This document shows positions 1 through 8,643 of a stretch of DNA of 64,000 bases, piece by piece. Made by a program: the position numbers and the translations under genes. This DNA is from JAVJSD01 sp040219575 (GTDB lineage Bacteria; Planctomycetota; Planctomycetia; Pirellulales; Pirellulaceae). Numbering within the stretch: position 1 is the first letter of the stretch; every line of letters starts with the position of its first letter. Under the pieces are notes generated by a model. That model had not been told where the DNA came from, did not search any database, and was given only the letters and a program-made list of their open reading frames with translations. The stretch is taken from the NCBI GenBank assembly GCA_040219575.1, contig JAVJSD010000090.1, positions 20,660 through 84,659 of the forward strand, in the 5' to 3' direction.

Positions 1-260
1 AGATCCTTGCTCTCGCTGGCGCCGGTGCGATAGCGGTAGCCGCACTCGGGGCACTGGGTGTCGATATGCCGGCCCTGCAGCGTGGGGGCCATCGACCCGG
101 TGGGGATGACGAACGCCTCGGCCTCAAACGCCCGGAACAGGAACGCCAGGATGATGGCGATCACGATCGACTCGACCGTCTCCCGCGTCCCCCGGCCGCC
201 CAGCGGTTGGTGCTGCTGGCTGGAGTCGTTGGCGCCGGCCGCTTTCTTTTCCTTGCTCAT
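1..260 (-). CDS. lepB: Signal peptidase I, N-terminal part (runs off the window)
   Basis: Membrane protease that removes signal peptides from exported proteins. The first 86 residues are visible. A charged, Gln-rich cytoplasmic segment is followed by one membrane helix at about residues 31-44 and then FVIPTGSMAPTL, the signal peptidase box with nucleophile Ser56. A CPEC pair (Cys70, Cys73) follows directly, which looks like half of a zinc-ribbon insert; E. coli LepB has no such insert at this point. The catalytic Lys and C-terminal domain lie outside the window. The ATG at 260 is chosen because sequence upstream is repeat-derived. Family assignment is firm; the zinc-ribbon idea is inference from one CXXC. 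Confidence 0.9.
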   Translation of the reverse strand, partial: MSKEKKAAGANDSSQQHQPLGGRGTRETVESIVIAIILAFLFRAFEAEAFVIPTGSMAPTLQGRHIDTQCPECGYRYRTGASESKD

Positions 261-1010
261 GCTGCTTCGCAATTCGTTGTCTGGCAATTGGTTGGCGAAT
301 CGACGTCGATAGCTGGCAGCCCTCCCGCGGAGAGGCCGCCACCACGGTTATTCGCCCGGCGAGGCGGAATATACTGGAAATCGCCGGCGGTTGATACTTG
401 AAGTCCCTCCCGTAGGGCAGCCTTCCAGGCTGCCAATTTCAGGCCCCCCACAAGGCAGGGCATCGTGCGTTCCGCTCCTGGGGATTTCGACGCAAGCATT
501 TTTTCGATGCCTCGATCGATTCGCTCCCGCACGGCCGCCGGATTGATGCGTGCTGAATGTTGATTTTTGATTGTTGAAGTGGAACAGCGCCAAGCCTTCG
601 CGCAGCTGCTCACCCCCTCAATCTGCAATCTGAAATCTGAAATCTGAAATCCGAAGTCCAACCTCCCAATTCACCACCACCCCCCACCCCGTCAACGCCA
701 CTCCGGTGAATCACCACCCCATTCACCACCCCCCAATTGGCTGTTCAGCACGCGCCGATTCACCACCGAGGTCATCGCCTCGCGCTCCACCGGCGATGGT
801 CCGCTTCGAACCGGTAACCCCTCCAACTGCATCCTACCAGGGCGACTGCGCGTGAAACGCGCTTTTCGCGCGTCGCGTGCGTGCTTTTCGCGCGCTTTTC
901 GCGCGACAAGAGTCCGCCGAGCCAGGCAAATGTGCTTCCGCAGCGCGGCGAAGGTAGAATCGGGGCCTCGCGCCGCTGTTGTCACTCACCCTCCCGCGGA
1001 GTTGCTTGCT
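261..1010. other. Intergenic region with several repeat cassettes
   Basis: No gene is supported. The stretch holds a GGCAGCCT-TCC-AGGCTGCC hairpin cassette (about 411-441), a tract of AATCTGA-type heptamers (621-652), CACCACCCC-rich low-complexity sequence (670-740) and a CGCGCTTTTCGCGCG motif repeated within 857-907. The sulfatase ribosome-binding site GGAG lies at the right edge. Open frames here mostly translate the repeats. Confidence 0.6.
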
Positions 1011-2459
1011 GTGAATCGAAACTTCCTGCGTTCGTTCGGCATCGGGCCCCTCGCGATGATCGCCGGCGTGCTGTGCCTGGGCATGCTCGGCTCCTCCGCC
1101 CGGGCGGAGCGGAAGCAGCCGAATATCGTCGTGATTCTGGCGGACGACCTGGGCTATGGCGACCTGGGCTGTTTCGGCCAGAAGACGCTCGAGACGCCCC
1201 GGCTCGACGTGATGGCGAAGCAAGGCATGCGGTTCACCCAGTTCTACGCCGGTTGCGCGGTCTGCGCGCCGTCGCGGTGCGTGCTGCTCACCGGCCGGCA
1301 TGGCGGTCGGACCGTCGTCCGCGGCAACTCGACCGAGCCGATCGTGATTCGCCCCGGTCAGCCGACGCTGGCCTCAGTGCTCAAGAAGGCGGGCTACGCC
1401 ACGGGGTGCGTCGGCAAATGGGGCGTCGGCACGCCCGACGACTTCACCAATCCCAACGACGTCGGTTTCGATCACTTCTTCGGCTACGTGAACATGTGGC
1501 ACGCCCACAACTTCTATCCGGAATTCCTGATCCGCAACGGCAAGGTGGAGCCGCTCAAGAACCAAGTCGGCCCGAAGTGGAAAGCCTGGCAGGACCCGAA
1601 GCTGCCGCAAGGCGGCAAGGGCGTGGCGGAGCAGCGCGTCGAGTACGCGCCCGACCTGTTCATCGAGGAGGCGCTCGGTTTCATCCGCGACCATCACGAG
1701 CAGCCGTTCTTCCTGTACTTCGCGATGAACGTGCCGCACGCCAACAACGAAGGGGGCGCCAACGGCATGGAGGTTCCCGACCTGGGCGCGTTCGCCGCCA
1801 AGGATTGGCCGGCGCCGGAACAGGGCTTCGCCGCCATGATCCGCAACATCGATCGCGACACCGGCCGCATTCTCGACCTGCTGGAGGAACTGGAGATCGC
1901 CGAGGACACGCTGGTGTTGTTCACCTCCGACAACGGGCCGCACCAGGAGGGCGGGCATAAGGCCGACTTCTTCGATTCGAACGGTCCCTATCGCGGCATC
2001 AAGCGAGATCTCACCGAGGGGGGCATTCGCGTGCCGACGATCGCCTGGTGGCCCGGCACGATCGCGGCCGGGGGCGAGTCGATCCGCTCTTGGTACTTCG
2101 GCGACCTGATGGCGACGGTGTCGCAACTGGCCGGCGTCAAGCCGCCGGAGGACATCGACAGCGACAGTTTCGTGGCGGCGCTGCGGGGCACGGACGACGA
2201 GAAGCCGTGGAAGCGCGACAGCGCCATGTACTGGGAGTTCTACGAGCGCGGTTCGTCGCAAGCGGTGCGGTTCGGCAAGTGGAAGGCGATTCGCGCGCCG
2301 ATGCTGACCGGCGAGATTGAACTTTACGACCTGTCGTGGGACTTCGATGAGGACCACGATTACGCGCCGCGGCGGCCGGATCTGGTCAAGCACGCCAAGA
2401 GTCTGCTCGACAAGCTGCACGAGCCGGATCCGAACTGGCAGGTTCCCGCTTCACGCTAG
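1011..2459 (+). CDS. Secreted formylglycine-dependent sulfatase (arylsulfatase A-like)
   Basis: Hydrolyses sulfate esters, most likely on polysaccharides, outside the cytoplasm. A GTG start at 1011 is chosen: GGAG lies 9 nt upstream and translation gives a clean signal peptide ending SSARA at about residue 32. Calcium-binding ILADDLGYGDLG is at about residues 42-53. CAPSR at 85-89 is the C-x-P-S-R motif whose Cys85 is converted to formylglycine. TSDNG near 305-309 supplies further metal ligands. At 482 residues it has normal length. It stands alone between a repeat-rich gap and a convergent TatD gene. The substrate cannot be read from the sequence. An upstream in-frame extension exists but is Arg-rich and repeat-like. 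Confidence 0.92.
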   Translation: MNRNFLRSFGIGPLAMIAGVLCLGMLGSSARAERKQPNIVVILADDLGYGDLGCFGQKTLETPRLDVMAKQGMRFTQFYAGCAVCAPSRCVLLTGRHGGRTVVRGNSTEPIVIRPGQPTLASVLKKAGYATGCVGKWGVGTPDDFTNPNDVGFDHFFGYVNMWHAHNFYPEFLIRNGKVEPLKNQVGPKWKAWQDPKLPQGGKGVAEQRVEYAPDLFIEEALGFIRDHHEQPFFLYFAMNVPHANNEGGANGMEVPDLGAFAAKDWPAPEQGFAAMIRNIDRDTGRILDLLEELEIAEDTLVLFTSDNGPHQEGGHKADFFDSNGPYRGIKRDLTEGGIRVPTIAWWPGTIAAGGESIRSWYFGDLMATVSQLAGVKPPEDIDSDSFVAALRGTDDEKPWKRDSAMYWEFYERGSSQAVRFGKWKAIRAPMLTGEIELYDLSWDFDEDHDYAPRRPDLVKHAKSLLDKLHEPDPNWQVPASR

Positions 2460-3219
2460 ATCATCCGGGCGAGATCGCGAATCGGCTCGATGTCGGCGTC
2501 CACCGGGTAGGTCGATGTTGGAAGCAGCCGGAGGCAGATTTAACGCAGAGGCGCAAAGGCGCGGGAGAGTCGACATCAGCCGCCGCGCCCCATTCTACGC
2601 GATGAAGTCAGTGGCAAACGGGGGCAGCCATCCAGTGCCTGTCGTCGTGCCAGCGGGGCGTTCTTACGCACCGAAGGTGCACGGCAGGCCAGCCCTGGGC
2701 AAACGAGCGCCGCGAGTGCCGCCCAGGGTAGGGCGCTCGCAACAACATGGGCACGCCGAAGGCGTGCGGCAGGCGCCTTGGTGGGGCCATCGCGTTTCTC
2801 CTTGTGAGTCGCCCTGCCGCACGCCTTCAGCGTGCCGCAAGATCATCGAACGCTCAACCCAGGGCGGCGTTTGCTGCGCAAACTTGCCCTCGTATGATCA
2901 GTTTTACCGTACACAGGCCGGCTTCGGTGCGAAGGTGTGGGTCGAAGCGTTGGGAATTGGCGGGAAGAGTTCGGGGAAGGCGAATGGGGCTGCGCTCGTT
3001 CGAACCTGCCATGCACCTTTGGTGCGGAGGATGCAGGGGGAAACATTGGGAAATGGCGGGATGGGGACAATCGCGGAGAAGGCCGGCCCGGCTCTCCGCC
3101 TGGCCCGGGTGATGCCTCCAGGGTTGTCAGGCGGCGCCTGACCTACAGGACTACAAGTCTCTCCCTTGCTGGCGCAACGGGCTCGGCGACCACGGGCTCG
3201 GCGATCATGGGCTCGGCGC
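2460..3219. repeat. Gap filled with mosaic repeat cassettes
   Basis: No gene is supported. Around 2537-2575 is a TTAACGCAGAGGCGCAAAGG element. At 2660-2880 is a mosaic of short palindromes: CACCGAAGGTG, GCACGCCGAAGGCGTGC and GCACGCCTTCAGCGTGC, with a doubled CCCAGGG/CCCTGGG motif. At about 3128-3142 is GTCAGGCGGCGCCTGAC. A GGGCTCGGCGA-like unit occurs three times at 3180-3220. The many short open frames are translations of these palindromes. Confidence 0.55.
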
Positions 3220-3999
3220 CTACGCATCCATTTTGAACAGGCGGCGGGCGTTTTGGGTGGTGCGTTGGGCGAGGCGCTCCGTCGGGATGCCGCGGAGCCG
3301 GGCCAGGCACTCGGCGGTGTGCACCAACAGCGCCGGCTCGTTCGGGCGTGTTCCGCGCATCGGGTGCGGCGAAAGGTAGGGGCTGTCGGTCTCGATCAGC
3401 AGGCGGTCGTCGGGGATGGTCGCCGCCACGTCGCGCAGGTCTTGCGACTTCTTGAAGGTCAGCATGCCGGCGAAGCTGATGTACAGGCCCAGATCAAGGC
3501 AGCGGCGGGCCAGCGACTCGTCGCCGGTGAAACTGTGCATCACGCCCCGCAGCGGGCCGCGCTGTCGGGCTTCCTCCAGCATGGCGACGATGTCGTCGCC
3601 GCAGTCGCGCATGTGGACGATGAAGGCCAGGTCGCGCTGTTGCGAGAGCCGCAGGTGCCGATCGAAATAGTCCTGTTGCAGTTCGAAGGGGGCGTAGTCC
3701 CAGTAGCGGTCGAGTCCCGTTTCCCCCAGGGCGACGACTTTCGGCCGCTCGACGAGCGCGGTGATCTGCTCCCAGTCGCCCGGTTGGGCCTCGGCGCAGT
3801 AATTCGGTTGGATGCCGACCGCCGCGAACACGCCCTCGAACTTCGCCGCCAGGTCGACGCAGACGCGGCTCGAAGCGGCGGTGGTTCCGACGGCGACAAT
3901 CTGCTCGACGCCCGCCTCATGGGCCCGCTCGATCACCTGCTCACGCTGGTCGTCGAACTGCTCGTCGTCGAGATGGGCGTGGGTATCGAACAACCGCAC
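3220..3999 (-). CDS. tatD: TatD family metal-dependent nuclease
   Basis: TatD proteins are two-metal TIM-barrel hydrolases with 3'-5' exonuclease activity, linked to DNA repair and turnover. The GTG at 3999 makes the protein begin with FDTHAHLD, the canonical first metal motif (His7, His9). Further ligands are visible in order: Glu93 in GETGLD, His129 in IVHMRD, His155 in HSFTG and Asp205 in ETDSPYL. Length is 259 residues, typical for the family. An upstream in-frame extension is possible but runs past the conserved N-terminus into a non-coding repeat. It converges with the sulfatase. All catalytic positions are present, so activity is likely. Confidence 0.93.
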   Translation of the reverse strand: MRLFDTHAHLDDEQFDDQREQVIERAHEAGVEQIVAVGTTAASSRVCVDLAAKFEGVFAAVGIQPNYCAEAQPGDWEQITALVERPKVVALGETGLDRYWDYAPFELQQDYFDRHLRLSQQRDLAFIVHMRDCGDDIVAMLEEARQRGPLRGVMHSFTGDESLARRCLDLGLYISFAGMLTFKKSQDLRDVAATIPDDRLLIETDSPYLSPHPMRGTRPNEPALLVHTAECLARLRGIPTERLAQRTTQNARRLFKMDA

Positions 4000-4240
4000 C
4001 AGGAGATCCCTTCTTCCAGCGTCGAAAATCAATCCGCGGACCGGCCGCCGCAACGGGGCCGGTTATCAACCGCTTCGCATTTTTACCACAGAGTCACAGG
4101 GGAGACAGAGATGGGCGGCACGCCGTTGGCTCCGTCTGCCGACTCTCTGCTCTCTCCGCTTCCTCCTGTTCAACCCGTTCTTTATCGTCGGACGGCGGCG
4201 CGTTGTTCTGCGAGCGGGGAACGTCTATCTTGCTGGCAGC

Positions 4241-5701
4241 ATGAAACAGGGTCTGAACCGCTCCGATGTCCGCCTCCACGAGGTGCCCCTCTGGCAGCGG
4301 TCGATCATGCGCTTCTTCGGCCGGCCGTGGGTGGAGGTGACGATCGGCGTGCTGATCGTCGTTTCCGTGATCTTGACGCTGGTGGAATTCGCCCTCACGG
4401 GCGGAAGCTTCGAAGCCGCGCCTTCGCTGACGACGGCGCGGCTTGAGACGGCCAACAACGTGCTGACCATCGTCTTCTCGGTCGAGTTGTTGTTTCGCTT
4501 TCTGGGCGCTCCCTCGAAGATCCGGTTCTTCCGCGAATTCTGGATCGACATCCTGGCGGTGCTGCCGCTGTTTCGCGTGTTCCGCGCGGCGCGGGTCGTG
4601 CGGCTGTTGCGGCTGGTCCGCGTGCTGCGGCTGTTCGGCGTGGTCTCGCGGCTGCGGAGCCACTTTCCCTACGTGCTGCGGCGCGGGCTGGTGGAGTATC
4701 TGTTCGTCTGCGGGCTGCTGGTGGTGACGGTCCTGTTCGGCACCGGCGCGATGATGTTCTTCGAAGGACGCGCCACGCCGGGCGAGGGAGACAGTTTCGA
4801 TCTGACCGGTTCGTTCTGGTTCAGCCTGTACTCGTTGTTCGCGGGCGAGCCGATCCCGGCCACGCCGCACACCATCGGCGGCAAGCTGGTGGCGGTGTTC
4901 GTGATGTTCATGGGGCTGACGATTTTCGCCATGTTTACCGGCACGGTCTCGGCCTTCATGGTCGAGCGATTTCGTGAAGAGGGACGATTCGTGGATTGGG
5001 ACCAACTGGAAGATCACATTGTCATCTGCGGATGGAACAGCAAGTCGGAGATCATCGTGCAGGAGTACCGCGCCAGCACGGTCAGCAACAGCGTGCCGAT
5101 CGTGGTCATCGCCCAGCTCGAAGCGGATCAAACCCTCGGCGAAATCGGCGCGAACGTGCATTTTCTGAACGACGATTTCACCCGCGTGCCGGCGCTGGAG
5201 AAGGCCGGCATTCACCGGGCGCGGACCTGCATCATCCTCTCCGACATCAGCGGCGGCCGCAGCGAGCAGGACGCCGACGCCCGCACGATTCTGGCGGCGC
5301 TGACGGTCGAGAAACTCAACCCGGCGGTCTACACGTGCGCGGAACTGCTGAACCGTTCGTACGGCACGCACCTCACGATGGGGCACGTGAACGACTACGT
5401 GGTGAGCGGCGAGTACAGCGCCTACATGCTGGCCCAGGCGGCCATGAACCGCGGCCTGATGGGCGTGTTCACCGAACTGCTCACGTACCAGCGGGGCAAC
5501 GAGTTCTACCGGCTGGATTTGCCCGACAAATGGCACGGCCGCACGTTTCTCGAGCTGTTCGTGGAGCTGAAGAAGACGCGCAACGTGACGCTGGTGGCCG
5601 TGCATCCCGAGGATGGCGAGATGCTGGTCAACCCCGCCGAGCACACCTTCGGCCCGGGCGACGAGGTGGTCGTCATCGCCGAGCACGAGCTGAAGTTGTA
5701 G
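4241..5701 (+). CDS. 6TM voltage-gated-type ion channel with RCK/TrkA domains and atypical selectivity filter
   Basis: Inner-membrane cation channel of 486 residues. S1 lies at about 26-48, S2 and S3 follow, then an S4 with Arg at nearly every third position (FRAARVVRLLRLVRVLRLF). S5 and S6 flank a pore helix FWFSLYSLF. The cytoplasmic part begins with a TrkA-N/RCK Rossmann segment (DHIVICGW) and ends with a TrkA-C domain. Where potassium channels have TVGYG, this protein has FAGEPIPATP at residues 200-209. That resembles the Gly-Glu-Pro filter of cyclic-nucleotide-gated channels and suggests weak potassium selectivity. The RCK nucleotide site is also unusual (GWNSKSE, not GxGxxG). The start ATG is chosen because upstream sequence is a CCACAGAGTCACAG repeat. 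Confidence 0.85.
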   Translation: MKQGLNRSDVRLHEVPLWQRSIMRFFGRPWVEVTIGVLIVVSVILTLVEFALTGGSFEAAPSLTTARLETANNVLTIVFSVELLFRFLGAPSKIRFFREFWIDILAVLPLFRVFRAARVVRLLRLVRVLRLFGVVSRLRSHFPYVLRRGLVEYLFVCGLLVVTVLFGTGAMMFFEGRATPGEGDSFDLTGSFWFSLYSLFAGEPIPATPHTIGGKLVAVFVMFMGLTIFAMFTGTVSAFMVERFREEGRFVDWDQLEDHIVICGWNSKSEIIVQEYRASTVSNSVPIVVIAQLEADQTLGEIGANVHFLNDDFTRVPALEKAGIHRARTCIILSDISGGRSEQDADARTILAALTVEKLNPAVYTCAELLNRSYGTHLTMGHVNDYVVSGEYSAYMLAQAAMNRGLMGVFTELLTYQRGNEFYRLDLPDKWHGRTFLELFVELKKTRNVTLVAVHPEDGEMLVNPAEHTFGPGDEVVVIAEHELKL

Positions 5702-5854
5702 GGAAGCGCGCCAGCGGCGTCTCGTGCTAGCAGCGTCGCGCGGCGCGGAATTCGGAGTTGACGCAAATCGCCCCCTTTTAGAAACTCGGGGCCTTCTGTC
5801 GGTACCGGCTTCCACGGACCAATGCTTCAGCCCACAAGGATGGGGGCTTTCACC

Positions 5855-6667
5855 ATGACGGATCGACCTGTGAACTCCACGCCTCGCGACATGGCCGGCG
5901 TCTTGTTTACGCTGTTGCTGGCGCTGATTCCTTTGGCCATCTCGGGCTGTCCCGCCGGCGCGCCGCCGACCAACAGCATCGCCGCCGATCCCGACGCCGG
6001 GAAGAACACCCAGCAGGCGTCGGCCAAACCGCTCGGCGAGCAGACGGTGATGCCGTCGATCTCGCTCGACGTGCCGCTCGCCCCCAAGACCGCACTGCCG
6101 CTGCCCGAACTCCCCCCCACGCCGCTGCACCGGCCGCGCGTCGTGCTCAGCGCCGGACACGAGCAAACCTGCCTGGTGGGCGTCGGCGAGGTCTTGCCGG
6201 AAATCAACCTCACCGATCCGCAAGGGAATCCGCTCACGCTTTCCAGCCAGTACGGCGAGAAGCTGACCGTGGTGGTGTTCTGGAACGACCGCAAGGTGTT
6301 CGCCCGCGAACAGTTCGCGCGGCTGGGCATCGACACCGATCACTTCCACAGCTTCGGCGTGAACGTGGTCGCGGTGAACGTGGGCGACGCGCCGGAGATC
6401 GTGGCGCAGCTCAACGACCAGTACGGCGGCGGCTACAAGTGCCTGCTCGATCCGCGCGGCGAGTCGCTCACACGCATCGCCACCGGCAAGCTGCCGCGGA
6501 CTTACCTGCTCGACGCCGAGGGGCGGATCGTGTGGTTCGACATCGAGTACTCGCGCGGCACGGAGCGCGAACTGGAGAACGCCCTCTACTGGCATCTGCT
6601 GCCGGAAGGCCAACGGTTCCTGCCGACGGCCCGGCTCAACACGCCCGCCGGCGCCATCTCCGGCTGA
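5855..6667 (+). CDS. Thioredoxin-fold lipoprotein lacking the CXXC pair
   Basis: Predicted lipoprotein: a hydrophobic signal ends in the lipobox IS-GC with Cys32. A Pro-rich linker leads to an AhpC/TSA or redoxin-like domain from about residue 105. The strand that normally carries WCxxC reads VVVFWNDRKVFAREQ, with no cysteine, so thiol-disulfide exchange by the usual mechanism is excluded. The later cis-Pro region (KLPRTYLLDAEGRIVW) is intact. It may be a structural or binding variant of the fold. Two further in-frame ATGs at 5822 and 5840 are possible; 5855 gives the most usual signal peptide. It follows the channel gene by about 150 bp, on the same strand. Confidence 0.75.
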   Translation: MTDRPVNSTPRDMAGVLFTLLLALIPLAISGCPAGAPPTNSIAADPDAGKNTQQASAKPLGEQTVMPSISLDVPLAPKTALPLPELPPTPLHRPRVVLSAGHEQTCLVGVGEVLPEINLTDPQGNPLTLSSQYGEKLTVVVFWNDRKVFAREQFARLGIDTDHFHSFGVNVVAVNVGDAPEIVAQLNDQYGGGYKCLLDPRGESLTRIATGKLPRTYLLDAEGRIVWFDIEYSRGTERELENALYWHLLPEGQRFLPTARLNTPAGAISG

Positions 6668-6879
6668 GAACTACAATCACGACGCTGGCGTTGCTGCCTG
6701 TATGGCGGAGACCACAGTAGCCTGAACGCGTAAGCGAGGGGACACTTCGGAACTCTTTCCAGCTACTACCATCGATGGCTCCGCGAGGGTTGATCACAGC
6801 TCCCCCTCGCTTACGCATTCGGGCTGGTGTTGCGAAACCGGCTTCGACTGTGCAACCGTCTACAGGCACATTGGCTGAT
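6668..6879. repeat. Inverted-repeat element (GCGTAAGCGAGGGG family)
   Basis: Two arms of about 24 bp face each other: one containing GCGTAAGCGAGGGGA at about 6722-6746, and its near-exact reverse complement (CCCTCGCTTACGCATTCGGG) at about 6798-6823. The spacer is about 50 bp. It has a MITE or REP-like shape and lies just upstream of the mannosyltransferase gene, so that gene's start was placed after it. Confidence 0.6.
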
Positions 6880-8016
6880 ATGGCCCCCGCCGCTTCCGTG
6901 CATGTGTTGGCGCTCGAACCGCATTACGGCGGCAGTCATCGGGCGATGCTCGACGGCTGGGTGCGGCATAGCCGGCACACGTGGACCGTGCTGGGACTGC
7001 CGGCTTACAAGTGGAAGTGGCGGATGCGGCACGCACCGCTGACGCTGGCCGACGACGTGCGACGGCGCGTCGCGGAGGGCGAGCGATTCGACATGCTGTT
7101 GGTCAGCGACATGCTCGGCCTGGCTGAGTTTCGCGGCCTTGCGCCCGAGTCCGTCGCGCGGTTGCCGGCGGTCGTCTACTTTCACGAGAATCAGCTCACT
7201 TACCCGGTGCGCGAGCCGCGGGAGCGCGACCAGCACTTCGCCTTCACGAACTTCACCACGGCCGCGGCCGCCGATGCGGTGTGGTTCAACTCGGCCTTTC
7301 ATCGCGATGAGCTGCTGGCGGCGCTGCGCGAGTTTCTCGCCCGCATGCCCGACTACCAGCCGCTGGACGTGGTCGATGCAATCGAGGCCAAGTCGCTTGT
7401 GCAGCCGCCGGGAGTTGAGATGCCGCCGGAGCGCGGCGTCCGGCGGCCGGGGCCGCTGCGGATACTGTGGGCGGCGCGATGGGAGCACGACAAGGGGCCG
7501 GAGTTGTTCTTTGAGGCGTTGGAGTTGCTGGCGGCGCGGCATGTTGACTTTCGCCTGAGCGTGGTCGGCGAACAGTTTCGCGACACGCCGGAGGTGTTCG
7601 CGACCGCCCGGCGGCGCTTCGCCGATCGCATCGACCGATGGGGCTTTCAGGCGAACCGTGACGACTACTTGGCCGCGCTGTCCACCGTCGACGCGATCGT
7701 CTCGACCGCGCGGCACGAATTCTTCGGCATCGCGGTGGTGGAGGCGATCGCCGCGGGGGCGTATCCACTGTTGCCGAATCGGTTGGCGTATCCCGAGATC
7801 CTCGACATCGCCGCGCATCCGCAGCATGCCGACGCGTTTCTCTACGATGGCCGGGCGGTCACGCTGGCCGAACGCCTCGCCTCCCTCGCCTTGCGGTTGG
7901 ACGCCACCGGCAGCGTCTGGAGCGCGGAGGTTCCGACGCTACGCCATTGCATCGCCCGCTTCGCCTGGCCCCATCGCGCCGCCGAGATGGACGCCGCCCT
8001 CGAAGCGTTGGCGTAG
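6880..8016 (+). CDS. tRNA-queuosine alpha-mannosyltransferase (QTMAN/GTDC1 family)
   Basis: Family members transfer mannose from GDP-mannose to queuosine at the wobble position of tRNA(Asp). The N-terminal domain (DUF3524) is clear: LALEPHYGGSH at residues 10-20, LPAYKWKWRMR at 40-50 and YFHENQLTYPV at 100-110. The GT4-like half has RWEHDKGPELFF from about 200 and STARHEFFG, with the EX7E-type region AVVEAIAAGAYPLL. I recall the same signature blocks in vertebrate GTDC1. Length of 378 residues fits. The start is the ATG directly before the conserved block. No queuosine synthesis gene is in the window. Function is inferred from homology; bacterial members may use another sugar or tRNA. Confidence 0.88.
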   Translation: MAPAASVHVLALEPHYGGSHRAMLDGWVRHSRHTWTVLGLPAYKWKWRMRHAPLTLADDVRRRVAEGERFDMLLVSDMLGLAEFRGLAPESVARLPAVVYFHENQLTYPVREPRERDQHFAFTNFTTAAAADAVWFNSAFHRDELLAALREFLARMPDYQPLDVVDAIEAKSLVQPPGVEMPPERGVRRPGPLRILWAARWEHDKGPELFFEALELLAARHVDFRLSVVGEQFRDTPEVFATARRRFADRIDRWGFQANRDDYLAALSTVDAIVSTARHEFFGIAVVEAIAAGAYPLLPNRLAYPEILDIAAHPQHADAFLYDGRAVTLAERLASLALRLDATGSVWSAEVPTLRHCIARFAWPHRAAEMDAALEALA

Positions 8017-8134
8017 CAACGTCCCTGCCAAGCCGACGGCAATGCCGTCGTTTTCACCCCCCTCGATCGCTTTCGGCTTGCGGCAGCCGAAACGGACGTT
8101 TCTACGAGCGCCCGAAGACTGACGCATGAAAACC
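8017..8134. repeat. CGACGGC-aat-GCCGTCG hairpin cassette between convergent genes
   Basis: A perfect 7-bp stem with 3-nt loop lies at about 8035-8052, preceded by CCAAGC. The same word family recurs at 13528, 15192, 28888, 28968 and 31996. Its position between two convergent genes would suit a bidirectional terminator, although no T-tract follows. Confidence 0.55.
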
Positions 8135-8563
8135 CTACGCCTGCACCTTGGCCAACGTGCAGGCGAAGTCGAAGCGGGCGGCGAGTTTGCCGCCGCACGT
8201 AACTCTTGCGGTAAGGAAGAAAGCGTCGGCGAGGCGTTCGTTGAGCGTGACCTGCATTTCGATCACGTCGCCGGGACGAACCATCTTCTTGAACTTCACG
8301 TCGCCCAACCGCGTGGCGACCGGCACGCCGCCCCCCTCCTCGACGAACCGCGCCAGCAGAATCGCCCCCGCCTGCATGCCGCTTTCGCAGAGGATCACGC
8401 CCGGCACGAGCGGGTAGCCCGGGTAGTGGCCCTGAAAGAAGTACTCGTCGTCGCGGAACGTTTTGCGGCAAGTGATGCAGTCGTCGCTCTGCTCGACGAT
8501 TTCGTCGACCAGCAGCATCGGCGCGCGGTGAGGGATGGCGGCGTGGATTTGTTCGAGCGTCAT
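8135..8563 (-). CDS. FabZ/FabA-like 3-hydroxyacyl-ACP dehydratase
   Basis: Single hot-dog domain of 142 residues that removes water from 3-hydroxyacyl-ACP. The active-site block GHYPGYPLVPGVILCE contains His46 and Glu60, 14 residues apart as in FabZ, so it should be active. It is the last gene of a minus-strand run with two FAD oxidoreductases, an ACP and a ketosynthase, which suggests it serves that dedicated pathway and not housekeeping fatty-acid synthesis. The 197-bp gap to the next gene upstream is occupied by two hairpin cassettes, so it may have its own transcription. No strong ribosome-binding site is visible. Confidence 0.88.
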   Translation of the reverse strand: MTLEQIHAAIPHRAPMLLVDEIVEQSDDCITCRKTFRDDEYFFQGHYPGYPLVPGVILCESGMQAGAILLARFVEEGGGVPVATRLGDVKFKKMVRPGDVIEMQVTLNERLADAFFLTARVTCGGKLAARFDFACTLAKVQA

Positions 8564-8643
8564 GGGATGTTTTCGCCGGGTTGCGTCGGATTGACTTTTC
8601 CATCGAGGCTCTATCTGAAAACGCCGTGACGGTGCGATTTTTC

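Noticed and set aside
257..661. 134-codon minus-strand frame overlapping the signal peptidase start by ATGA
   Set aside because: The four-base overlap looks like coupling, but the translation consists largely of heptamer and hairpin repeats, so it is not a credible gene.
780..840. GGTTCGAAGC on the minus strand considered as a tRNA T-arm
   Set aside because: The flanking five-base stems do not pair and no anticodon arm or acceptor stem can be built around it.
852..1010. N-terminal extension of the sulfatase up to the first ATG
   Set aside because: It is Arg-rich, derived from CGCGCTTTTCGCG repeats, and would bury the signal peptide; GTG at 1011 has a good ribosome-binding site.
2608..2846. 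Short frames giving SFAQGWPAVH and HAFGVP-type peptides
   Set aside because: They are translations of short palindromic cassettes that occur in several frames and strands.
4094..6613. Long open frame of 839 codons on the minus strand
   Set aside because: It runs antisense to the channel and the lipoprotein genes, is rich in Arg, His and Gln as expected of a high-GC antisense frame, and has no recognisable motif.
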